This document shows positions 42,482 through 53,012 of a stretch of DNA of 64,000 nt, piece by piece. Positions within the stretch are counted from its first letter, which is position 1, and each line of letters begins with the position of its first letter. The position numbers and the translations under genes are program-made. Source of the DNA: Nicotiana tabacum. Taxonomy: Eukaryota > Streptophyta > Magnoliopsida > Solanales > Solanaceae. Under the pieces are notes generated by a model that was given only the letters and a program-made list of their open reading frames with translations, had not been told where the DNA came from and made no database searches. The stretch is taken from the NCBI RefSeq assembly GCF_000715075.1, contig NC_134103.1, forward strand, positions 75,145,519 through 75,209,518, read 5' to 3'.

Positions 42482-44115
42482 GGAGCATAAATTTTAATGT
42501 TGTATTTGCGTAAAAAATTAAAATAAAATATTAGTTCCTTTGGGTTTGTATGAATACTTAGAAGAATAATTAAATTCTTAAAGAAAATAGAGTCCTGAAA
42601 ACGTTGGGTATTTGGGGGGGGGGGGGAGGGAGCACATGAAACATGGGGACTTGGGGGAAGGGGCGAGGAGAGTAGCATAAAAAAATATTTTCTACTCTCT
42701 ACCAAACACTAGAAAATATTTTTCAAAAATTATTTTTTTCACTCACCAACCAAACAAAGGAAAATAAGTAATAAAATCACTCATTTTTTATGGTGACCAC
42801 TACTGAAATAAAATGACAGAACAAGTATCACACTAATTGGAAAGTATTAGTAATAAGTTAAAGCCATATTAGTTCAAGAACTGCATGCCCTTCCTTTTCT
42901 CATAATGTGCAATAAAGGATATCTCATAATCAAATTGCAGTAGTTGTATAAGTTGTATTTATTCTTTCTCCAAAAAGAATAAAATAGGGGTTGTCCCAAG
43001 ATGCTGCCAAGGATGGTCTAAACTGTAGATAATTGAAATATGTGGCATCTCAAATAGCAATAATATCCTAATCCTATCCTAAGTAGATCAACTATATAGG
43101 GATGGATTTACTTGCTGATTTGTTAAGACTGCACTAAAATCTAATGATTTCTATAATACACACACAAATAATTATGGATATGGTGGACTGTGTGAAAAGA
43201 AAGGAATGCTAGGTGCTTTGAAGATAGGAGCAACTCTACATAGAAAATTAAGATAAATTATTTTTTGTCTTTTCGTTTTTGGTGTAAAGATAATTTTGTA
43301 TAGGATGCAGAGACATTAATTAAATTTTTTCATTCCTTGTAAGTTGAGCAAGGTCTTTTATAATTGTATATATTGATGCCAGCACCAACCTGGTGTTGAT
43401 GAATATATTGTTACCTTTCTCAAATAACAACTATGCCTCAATCCTAAACAAGTTGGAGTCGGCTATATGAATTCTTACTTTTCTGTTTAAGCTCAACTCA
43501 CGTTATCATCATACCAAATAATGTTACCTTTCTCAAAGAAAAATACTCATTATCAGAGCATTAATGTCTTTCTTAGTGCCATAAGTTGGATAACAGTAGA
43601 ATCCAACAAAGACCACTCTACGTAATTTATTTCGGATTAGTGTTGACTAGTAGCTGCATATTTTTAAGAGAAAAACCAACAATGAGAACTCTGCATCTTT
43701 CTTGCCAAATGCTGTAGCTCTACTACATAAGGAGCTAATTGACCACAGCAAGCGCAGTACAACTTAGATCAATATTAGAAACATAAAATTATGTGCAGAT
43801 TGCAGCATCTTACTAATTAGATCACTCTAAAATAACACAAGTGGATGAGATTTGGCAAGAATTGGCCACTTTTGAATACTTTATTCTGGCTCAATGCGTT
43901 TGGAGACCTTGAGACTGAAGCACAAATATTTTATCGCAAGCAATTATAAATACAAGAAAATGAATGAAACCATAAGGTGCAAAAGGCTCAGTACTTCAAA
44001 TACTTTAAATAGAAAAAGTGGCTCAAGAATGATATGAGGATCACAGATCTCTTCGCAGGTTCTCATCAGTATAAATGACAAAGTGGCCCTAGGAAACATA
44101 TTTGGAAATAGAAGA
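42482..44115. other. Low-copy flank between copia element and solo LTR 3
   Basis: No gene is supported. It contains a 13-base G run at 42614-42626. At 43427-43495 it has TATGCCTCAATCCTAAACAA followed by GTTGGAGTCGGCTATATGAA, a motif that I associate with a plant SINE 3' region (Au-like), at low confidence. Confidence 0.45.
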
Positions 44116-44816
44116 CCTCTTGTAACGATCCGGTCGGTCATTTTGAGTATTATAATCCCGTTTCTTCATTTACTACTCAAATTGTACTTTACAGTTGTTG
44201 TATGAATTGCCGGGGTAATTGGTTCGGGTCCGGTGAGGTTTTGGAATGAATTGGAATACTTTATTTCAAGGTTTAAAGCTTAAGTTAAAATAGTGACCGG
44301 ATGTGGACTTATGTGTAAATGACCTCGGATTCGAATTTTGATAATTTCAATAGCTCCGTATGATAATTTTGGACTTAGGAACATATCCGAAAAATTATTT
44401 GGAGGTCCGTAGTAGAATTAGGCTTGAAATGCCGAAATATAAATATTTGGGAAGTTTGACCGGGGGATGACTTTTTGATATCGGGGTCGGAATCCGATTC
44501 TGGAAATTAGAATAGGTCTATAATGTGAAATGTGACTTGTGTGCAAAATTTGAAGTCATTCCGGATTGATTTGATGTGTTTTGGAACAAGACGTAGAATT
44601 TAAAAGTTCAAAGTTCATAGATTTTGATTTGAGGTGTGATTCGCCATTTTGATGTTGGTTGATATGATTTGAGGCCTCGAGTAGGTCCGTGTTATATTAT
44701 GAAACTTTTTGGTATGTTCGAACGGGGTCCCGAGGGGCTCGGGTGAGTTTCGGATGGTTAACGGATCAAATTCAGACTTAGAAGAAATATGGAAAATTTT
44801 TGTCTTCTGGTGTGAT

Positions 44817-45140
44817 CACACTTGCGAGGAATTGGTTGTAGGTGCGCTGTCGTAGATGCGGCCCTTTTTTTTCCTCAGAAGCAGAGCTGGGCTAGATTGG
44901 GCAGGGCGCAGGTGCGAAGGAGTTAACCGCAGGTGCGAGCGAGGCTCCGCATATGCGAAATTGAGGGAGAGGCAGGTCCGCAGATGCGAACCTTTGAGCG
45001 CAGAAGTGCGACCGCAGGTGCGGTCCTTGGCATCGCAGAAGCAATTATGGCTGGCCAAGCTGTTCTCGCAGAAGCAAAACTTTTCCCGCAGAAGCGAAGG
45101 TCGCAGATGCGACCCCTTGTCCGCAGATGCGGAAATCGCT
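44817..45140 (+). repeat. Cluster of CGCAnnTGCG-like palindromic words in solo LTR 3
   Basis: It includes CGCAGGTGCG (repeated), CGCATATGCG, CGCAGATGCG (repeated) and CGCAGAAGCG, irregularly spaced. The offset from the LTR start (about 700-1020) matches that in solo LTR 1 (about 700-990). Confidence 0.8.
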
Positions 45141-46159
45141 GGGTCAGAACCTTAAATTCGAGGGTTCGACATTTTCACCCATTTTCGGATTTTGGAGATC
45201 GGGTTGGGCGATTTTGGAGAGGAAATTTTTCACACAACTTGAGGTAAGTGTTCTTAACTCCCTTGTGATTATATTCCATGAATTAATCTTCATTTTTGGG
45301 GTAAGATTATTGAATCTTCAAGAGAAATAGAAGGAAATTTATATAATGTCACAAAACGAATTTTTCAAGTTTGAATACCGATTTGGAGTCGGATTTGAGT
45401 GAAATTAGTATGGTTGAACTTGTAATTGGATGAGTTGTCGTATTTTGTGAGTTTCGTCTGATTTCGAGAGGTGGGATCCACAGTTGATTTTTGGGGCGTA
45501 ATTTTGGATTTTGTGGAAAATATTAGCATTTTGATATGGAATTAATTATTATAAATTTTGTGGACTAAATCAAATTAATTGTAGTAGATTCGAGCTGTTC
45601 GGGAGTTGATACGCGCATAATGGGATTCTGGAGCATTGTTTAGCTTGCTCGACATTGGATTCGGCTTGTTCGAGGTAAGTAACTCTTCTAATCTTGGAGT
45701 TGAGGGTATGGACCCTGAATATATGTATTTCGTGAATTGTTGGGAGGTGATGCACATGCTAGGTGACAGGCGTGTGGGCGTGCACTATAGAAATTATGAC
45801 ATAATTCTTTCTGTGAAATTTTGTAGTTAAATGATCTTGGCATTTTCCATGTGGTTTTATGAGTTAAAGAAATTGAGCTGAAAAGCATATTAAAAATCAT
45901 GTTTAGGCTATGTGCCAGTATTTATTGGGACCCACAGATGTCATATTATTGTGAATTATTTATTTTAAATTGAAAATTCATACTCAGTCATATTCATTTC
46001 ATTGCATGTCATATCTCAGTCACTGTTGTTATTTATTGATACATCATATCATCATTTTGGGCTATTCTCATGACATTGTAAGCCCATGAGAGAGAGACTG
46101 GAGAGATTGATGACTGCAGGAGGCCGAGGGCCTGATTGTGAAGATTTTTTTTTTTTAGG

Positions 46160-46505
46160 ATCGGGCTGCACGCCGCAGCAGGCCATGTTGGCTTTATATA
46201 TTATACTATTGCACGTGAGTTGGCCGTGCAGCACGTGAGTTGGCCGTGCGGATCCATATGTTATACTATTGCACGTGAGTTGGCCGTGCAGTACGTGAGT
46301 TGGCCGTGCGGATCCAGATTTTATTATAGCATGTGGGTTGTCCGTGCAGCACGTGAGTTGTCCGTGCGGATCCAGATATGATATTATAGCACGTGAGTTG
46401 TCCGTGCTTATAGAGTTTGGGCTGTAGGAGCCCCTCATGAGTCTATACACACCCCAGTGAGCGCAGTCGACTATAAATAGGGATCGGACTGCACGCCGCA
46501 GCAGG
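46160..46505 (+). repeat. Hairpin-bearing repeat in solo LTR 3
   Basis: Seven copies of the 19-mer GCACGTGAGTTGGCCGTGC or close variants start at 46211, 46231, 46271, 46291, 46329, 46349 and 46389. Each has 5 bp inverted arms (GCACG/CGTGC). They are framed by two CTGCACGCCGCAG hairpins (46166-46178 and 46489-46501). Spacers include GGATCCATATGTTATACTAT. Confidence 0.85.
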
Positions 46506-47447
46506 TATGGTATAGCGCTGAGTGATTGAGTGTGCTGAGCATAGTGAGAGAGAATGCGAGACAGTGAGATTGAGTACTCTAAGAGTGTAGGTACATGAGT
46601 ACAATCTCTGAGATACATTGCATTGACATGCACACATGACATATATGCATAGAGATGTGTTTTCCTCATGCTGTACAGTATCATATTATTCATGATTTCT
46701 CACACATGTTGACAGATGGGCATAGTGATGCATTTGTTTTACATGGGTTATCTGGAAAGAAAATGAAACATATCATTTATTATTGAATGGATTTTGGAAA
46801 AATTATTGCTTTCAAACTTATTCATATTTTTGGAAATTTCGGTAAACGATTTGGGTTTTTCACTAATGTACTTGAAAGGAAGAACTATTATTTTTGAAAT
46901 CATGATTTGGCTGAGCATTTTATCTCTGAGTTACTTCTGGTATTATTTGCTTTATGTTGTTATGGAGTGTTGTGGACTAGTGGTTTTGGACCCGACCTTG
47001 GTAGAAGCTCGTCACTACTTTCAACCTAAGGCTAGATTTGTTACTTACTCAGTACATGGGGTCGGTTGTACTGATACTACACTTCTGCACATTGCGTGCA
47101 GATATTGGCTGTGTTGTTGATATGCTCGATGGTTGCGGGATTTGAAGATGTACCAGCGTTCCTGTTGTAGATGCCTCTTGTTCATGGTAGCCTTAGATTT
47201 ATAAAAGCTCTGTTTATGTATTATTCAAACAAACTATGTAATTATTTCATTTCCGCTTTGTATACTCTATTCTTAGAAGCTCATAATTTGTACTACCAGT
47301 TCTTGGGGGATGTATAAGATTAAGATCTTTATTCACTTAAATTGCTTTAATAATTATTATTGGAATTGGATAATTGGTAGTTGGCTTACCTAGCGGGTTA
47401 GGTTAGGTGCCATCACGACTAGTTGGATTTTGGGTCGTGACACCTCT

Positions 47448-47599
47448 TGAGTTAAGCAGAGAACAAAAGGTCATTTTGAGAAGTAGAATGTAATTTTTAT
47501 GGCATTTAGTAACAGGTAATACAACATCTTTTGGACAAAAAGATAAGCAGTTAGCAAAAAATAGTGCTTTCACCCTATGATTGTAAGAGATGATTAATT
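47448..47599. other. Short low-copy flank
   Basis: This 152 bp stretch lies between two insertions and has no recognisable feature. It ends at the CTCAC duplication (47600-47604) of the next element. Confidence 0.5.
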
Positions 47600-47604
47600 C
47601 TCAC

Positions 47605-48193
47605 TAATAGGTTCTATGTATCCCTCTTATATTTTGATGATCTAACAAACTTAATGCTAAGAACCAGATAAGGAACCTGTTACACATCCTCAAGTACTTA
47701 AGATCAACAAGTCTCAAAGTCGGGGATATAGTTATACTCTTCAGAATCAAAGAAACAGCAGAGGGAACATATGGACATCAGTTCTCTTTGTGACAGTTCC
47801 AGTCAACTTCCCAACAGCTGTAAAGTTGCTGCCTGTACACGCAACAGTGCAAAATAGTGCAGCAGTCAACTTTATTAGGAATGCTCCTATACCAAATATG
47901 CTTGCATCATTCAAGTGATGTCACCAATAATATATTAACATTAAGCCAAAGACAAAACATCACTTGAACATTTTGAAGAATCAATCCATCTTTCTCTCAA
48001 GTCTGTGCATCGATCCAGCAATCGATTCTCAAGTGCTTCAAGAACAAAGAACTACATAACAAGGACCAGTTCCCTGTATCGAGTCATCACATGTCCTTAG
48101 TTGTGTTGCACCTTTGTTAAATCTTCTTACTTGTAATTCCTACTTAGCTTAGTTAAAAGCAATTGTGTAGGAAACTTTTGTTAAATCATAAAC
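47605..48193 (+). repeat. Sirevirus 5' LTR, truncated, 589 bp
   Basis: It matches 62101-62689 from TAATAGGTTCTATGTATCCC to GTTAAATCATAAAC. The last ~324 bp of the LTR, the PBS and the gag start are missing, and the sequence passes directly into gag (CAGCAAGGTTCAACAGCC). Confidence 0.88.
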
Positions 48194-48790
48194 CAGCAAG
48201 GTTCAACAGCCAATACTATGGATGGTGGAAGACAAGGATGCATGATTTCATCATGGCTGAAGATTCAGAGCTCTGGTATGTTATATGCGATGGACCCTTC
48301 GTCCCTACGAAGACCATTGGTGACCCAGCAGTAACAGTTCCCAAAACAAGAAAAGAATTCAATGATGCTGATACAAGGCCATAGAGAAAAACTTCCGAGC
48401 AAAGAAAATTCTCATCTGTAGTATTGGACCAGATGAATACAACATGATCTCACCATGTCAATCTGCTAAGGAGATCTGGAAAGCTCTCCAAACAGCTCAT
48501 GAAGGGACAATTCAAGTCAAGCAGTCAAAGATTGACATGATTACCACAGAGTACGAGCTCTTCAGAATGAAGGACGGTGAGTCCATCCAGGACATTCACA
48601 CTCGCTTCACCTCCATTATCAATGAGCTCTATTATCTGGGAGAAATCATTCCAAGGAACAAACTTGTCAGAAAAATACTTAGTGTATTACTCTGTTCCTG
48701 GGAAAGCAAAGTAAATGCTATCATGGAGGCAAAGGATCTATAGAAGCTGACCATCGACGAGCTCGTTGGGAATCTGAAGACGTACGAAAT

Positions 48791-48890
48791 GAAGAAGAAG
48801 AAGAAGAAGAAGAAGAAGAAGAAGAAGAAGAAGAAGAAGAAGAAGAAGAAGAAGAAGAAGAAGAAGAAGAAGAAGAAGAAGAAGAAGAAG
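48791..48890 (+). repeat. (GAA)n microsatellite inside gag, about 33 units
   Basis: Exactly 100 bases of GAA/AAG repeat encode a run of about 33 Lys in the local frame. It lies between the capsid part and the first knuckle. The length is likely unstable. Confidence 0.95.
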
Positions 48891-49520
48891 GATAACGAGA
48901 GAAGAGAGCCCAAGAGAGAAAAGAACTTGGTCCTCAATACAGACAACAATGAATCAAGTGGTGAGGATGCTGATATGGCTTACTTGACAAAGAGATTTCA
49001 GAAAATGGTTTGTAGAAATTGAGGTATTCCAAAGCAGGGCAGCTCCAGCAAGCCAAGAGGATATGACTTATGTCATAAGTTTGGGAAGTCAGGGCACTTC
49101 ATCAAAGATTGTCCTCTCCTCAAGCAAGATCAGTACAAACATAATTCACATAAAGTAGCTAAGAGGAACCAGGTTCCTGACAAACGATTCAAAAGAAAAG
49201 ATGTTGCCTACAACGTTGTGAAACAAGCTCTTGCTACATGGTGAGACTCCTCCAGTGAATCGGGCAAAGATGATGACAAAGGTGACAACTCCATGATGAC
49301 AGTAAAAAATGAAGCAACTGAATATGACTCTATCTTTGCCCTGATGGCATAATCTGATGATGATGAAGATGATGACGATGAGGTAAACTTTCTAGATGTT
49401 CAAAGAAATCTGAAGTCTTACTCTCCAAAAATTCTTATGTCCTTGGCAAATGTTTTAATTGATGATTACCATAATCTTATAAATGATAAAAATATTTTAA
49501 CTATGGAACTAGGAGAAGTA

Positions 49521-49790
49521 GAACATGAAAGATATGATCTAGTAGTCGTTGTGGTAGACTTAAAAGAAACCATTGAGAGTTTAAAAAAAGAAAAAGATGC
49601 CCTAACTGAAATAATTGCAAATATAGAACATGAAAGAGATAACCTAATGGTTGTTGTGATTGATCTAAAAGAGACTATCGAGAGTCTTAAAGAAGAAAAA
49701 GAAGCCTTAACTGAGAAAGTAGCAACGTAGAGCATGAGAGAGATGACCTATTAGTGGTAGTAGTAGACCTAAAGGAAATAATTGATGAGC
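49521..49790 (+). repeat. 105 bp tandem coding repeat, 2.6 copies, coiled coil
   Basis: Units start at 49521, 49626 and 49730 with GAACATGAAAG or GAGCATGAGAG. Each encodes about 35 residues of the pattern EHERDxLVVVVxDLKETIES. The third unit is one base early, causing a frameshift at about 49725. Confidence 0.88.
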
Positions 49791-50111
49791 AAAAAGCAAA
49801 AGGCAGTCATGAGATAACTCGAAAAGGAAAGGAAGTTGCAAGCGAGGAACATCTTAGGGTTGAAGACGAGTTAAAATCAATGAAATCCAGTATGTGTGCT
49901 GAGCTTGAAAAAAATAAACAACTTCAGGAAGATCTAGGTAGGGTTAAGAGTGATCTAGAACAATCACTTAAGTGGACCTGGTCCTCTGATGCCATCACTG
50001 CCTTGTATAAAAACAATGGGGGGAAATAGGCAAGGGATAGGGTTCCAAAGGGAAAAGCTTCCTTACAACCCTCATAGCAAGTATGTTAGTGTACCTGATA
50101 ACTAGCTTTGC

Positions 50112-52528
50112 TGTTACATCCCGTACTTTAATATTAGGATGAGTTATAGTAATCCATATGAGCTTGAAAGGATTAAGACCATTCACGAGGTTATAAAGGA
50201 TTTGTGACTATGTTATTGTAAGACCCCGTAAGTTTAACAACCTTGATACCGTTATATACATTTGATATGGTATTTTGAATGGAACATTTTTTGTAAAAAA
50301 ACAAAAGTTTGAAAAATATGATTTTATATAGTTATTAATATTACAACTTCCGAATATGCTTTAAATTATACACATAATATGAGAAAGTTTATGAAATTTT
50401 CTTTATTGTAAAGATAGAAATTATTTTCTCACAAGAAAAGAAGGTTATCTTTTTACCATTTTAAGAATTAAGTGTACGAAAATTTGTACTCTTTATATGA
50501 GATTAAGAAAATTAGAAGTTGGAAAAATATATGTATTTTTACATGGATGTTTTAATAAAATAATAGTGTATGCATTGATTTTATATGGTATCATGATTTA
50601 TTAATATTTTAATAGTAGTACTTTAGGATGAGAACAAGACTATTTTCAAGATTATAACTATTATGCTATTTCAAATAAGTGATAAGTAAATTCGTGAAGG
50701 AGAGAGGGTGAGCGAATCGAAAAAACTGAGTTTCGTCGAAGATTGTCATTTTGAGGTAAAATACGGTCCAAGCTATAATACACTGTATTTATGGACTAGT
50801 GCCATACAAGGTACCACATGAGCATGATAGTAAGATGTATGAGGTATGTTAAAAGTGAGTAGTATTTTAAGTAATTTAGGATAATTCTAATTATGTGAAT
50901 AATTAGATTATTAATGAATTTTAGTGGGAGATTAATTAAAATCTTTAGATAAAGTTAAAGAACCTCACGTGGCAGCTTTTGCCTTAGGAAAATTGTGACT
51001 CTTACATTCATTAAATAGATGGCATAATCAAAATGGGACTTTGAGAGAAGGGATAGTTGGTGGTGACAAAGTGTTTAAAGGGAGGAAACATATGAGTTAT
51101 TTTAATTCCTTCTATTCACTTTAATTTAAGGGATATCTTTTGAACAAGGGGGATATTGTATTTTCTCGTGTGATCAGTGAAAACTAAGAGCAGACTCGTA
51201 TCTATCTGCGGATTACAACAACAACGAGCCATAAAATATTGAGATACTATTCGTGATGACGGAGCTAGTAGCTGACGAGTTTGTATGAGCATTCGAGGTT
51301 AGATGTTTATCAAAAGGATTTACTAATCTTAGTCATCAAAATATGGAATTGAGGTATGTTAAGGCTATCCCTCCTTTTCTTTTGGCATGATCCAAGTAAT
51401 GATACGTAAATGTAGTGTTATTCTATAAGTGGTTCTACTCTTAACAGTTAAGGATGTCTATGTTATTCATTCCTGTAAAGTTATATTCAAGTATGTCTAA
51501 GTATGTTCCTAAGTATCTATTGAGGTATATGATAAAGATGTTAATGTTCATAATGGTACGATCGGGCAGTCATGCATTTACCACTGAGCTACGGCCGGTT
51601 GGGCAGTTATACATTTACCACCGAGCTACGGCTGATCGGCAGTCATGCATTTACCATCGTGCTACAGTCAGTTGGGCAGTTACACATTTACCACCAAGCT
51701 ACGGCTGGTCGGGTAGTCATGCATTTACCACCGAGCTACGGCCGGTTGGGCAGTTACACATTTACCACCGAGCTACGGCTGATCGGGCAGTCATGCATTT
51801 ACCACCGCGCTACGGTCGGTCGGTCAGTTACCACTGATCAGTTGGCCAGTCATGCATCATACGATATAGATAATAGTCTCAGAGAAACATTATATATATA
51901 TAAGTATGCATATACTGTGGCACTTCAGAGATTCAGGTTGATTCTTATATGTCTTTAATTAATGTTGACTTATTATTATGTTTCAGTTTCGCCTTACATA
52001 CTCGGTACATTATTCGTACTGACGTCCTTTTGTTGGGGACGCTGCATTCATGTCTGCATGTATAGATAATCAGTTTGAGAAGCCCTTATAGTAGACGAGG
52101 TCAGCATTCATCGAAGGATCGATAAGACTCCACCTCATTCGGAGTGCAGCCGAGTCTATAAGTCATTGTGTCAGAGTTTTGCTACAGACTTATGGGTAGG
52201 TCGGTACCCTGTCCCATTTGATGTCAAATAATCTTAGAGGCTTTGTAGACAGAGGTTCATTTTGTACAGTATGTCAAAGGCCTTGACGGCCCATATGTAT
52301 TCATGTTTTAAGAAAGATAGTTCATTGATACAGTGTTTTCCCACTTACAGTTGTACATTATGAGTTCTGGCCATGTGGGGCCATTATAGTTACAAAAGGA
52401 ATGAGTTCAACTAACTCGACCTATGTATGTTCTAATTTTGGTCGAACGATCATGAGTTACAGAGTGGTTTGCTCGGGCCAGCACGGTACCGGGTGCCAGC
52501 CACGCCTCCCCAGGTTTGGGGCATGACA
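50112..52528 (+). repeat. 5' LTR of the non-autonomous element
   Basis: It starts TGTTACATCCCGTAC and ends GGTTTGGGGCATGACA. It contains a minisatellite (51565-51835) and a block near 52005-52060 (CTCGGTACATTATTCGTACT ... GGGGACGCTGCATTCATG) that recurs in modified form in solo LTR 2. Confidence 0.95.
51565..51835 (+). repeat. Minisatellite in 5' LTR, about 7 units of 36 bp in alternating types
   Basis: Units alternate CAGTCATGCATTTACCACCG and CAGTTACACATTTACCACCG, each followed by AGCTACGGCCGGTTGGG or a variant, so the true period is about 72 bp. The core ACCGAGCTACGGCCGGT holds short inverted arms. Confidence 0.9.
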
Positions 52529-53012
52529 AAGTGGTATCAGAGCAAGTCGTGTCCTAGGGAGTCTACAAAGCTATGCCTAGTAGGGTCTCACTTATGGGTG
52601 TGTTGCGCGCTACATTTATAATTGAGAGTCTATATAGCATTTAGGAAATGTTACCCTTTTTTGTTTCCAGATCGTGCCATAGAGCTAAGTCGTAAGAATT
52701 CAGTATAAAGCTTCCACCGAATTTTGTATGCACCACGGGTGCAATCACAATAGAGCTTTAAGGCGTAAATGTAATTTCTACCTATATGGAAGGGAGGTTA
52801 TGGAAGCGACAGAAGATACGATGCGATATTGAAAGATAAGTAAGGTAAAGGTGAAGAAGATACGAGATACTCTAGTACAAAAGGTTGTGAATAGTTGAGA
52901 CTTCAGATATAGTTTGGGTTTTAGTTTAGTTTACAGAGGAGACCCTAGCAAAAGTTTTATAAATCTCTAAGAGTTAACATTTGAGGACGAATGTTTCTAA
53001 AGAGGGGAAGGA
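52529..53012 (+). other. 484 bp interior of the non-autonomous element, with PPT
   Basis: There is no open frame of note. It begins with the PBS and ends with the purine tract AAGAGGGGAAGGA (53000-53012) at the 3' LTR. The middle has no recognised domain. It may hold the packaging signal needed for mobilisation by a helper. Confidence 0.8.
52532..52543 (+). promoter_or_regulatory. Primer-binding site of the non-autonomous element
   Basis: TGGTATCAGAGC lies 3 bases after the 5' LTR and is complementary to initiator tRNA-Met. Confidence 0.92.

Larger units (their letters stand above)
44121..47442 (+). mobile_element. Solo LTR 3, long-LTR Ty3/gypsy type, 3322 bp
   Basis: It starts TGTAACGATCCGGTCGGTCA and ends TTGGGTCGTGACA, and is flanked by CCTCT on both sides (44116-44120 and 47443-47447). 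It is related to solo LTR 1 in several blocks (GACTTTTTGATATCGG, GTCATTCCGGATT, TTCGAACGGGGTC, GTACATGGGG, CGGTTGTACTGATACTA), so both belong to one superfamily of LTRs. It inserted in low-copy DNA next to the Sirevirus. It has a palindromic-word cluster (44817-45140) and a hairpin minisatellite (46160-46505). Confidence 0.87.
48194..50106 (+). pseudogene. Sirevirus gag, broken
   Basis: The capsid region starts within RFNSQYYGWWKTRMHDFI (48163-48384 frame) and has a UBN2 part (IWKALQTAHEGTIQVKQSKI, FRMKDGESIQDIHTRFTSII; 48444-48743). It is broken by stops near 48382, 48742 and 49021 and by frame changes. An AAG tract (48791-48890) encodes poly-Lys. A knuckle, CHKFGKSGHFIKDC near 49070-49111, has Phe in place of the second Cys. 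An acidic stretch near 49360-49385 is followed by a coiled-coil region with three 35-residue repeats (49521-49790) and a Leu/Glu/Lys-rich end (49850-49970). The insertion at 50112 separates it from the second knuckle at 55432. Confidence 0.8.

Noticed and set aside
43427..43495. SINE 3' end (TTGGAGTCGGCTATATGA)
   Set aside because: There is only a motif resemblance; no head, poly-A/T end or TSD could be delimited, so it is not listed as an element.
48632..48949. Minus-strand poly-Phe frame
   Set aside because: It is the antisense of the (GAA)n tract.
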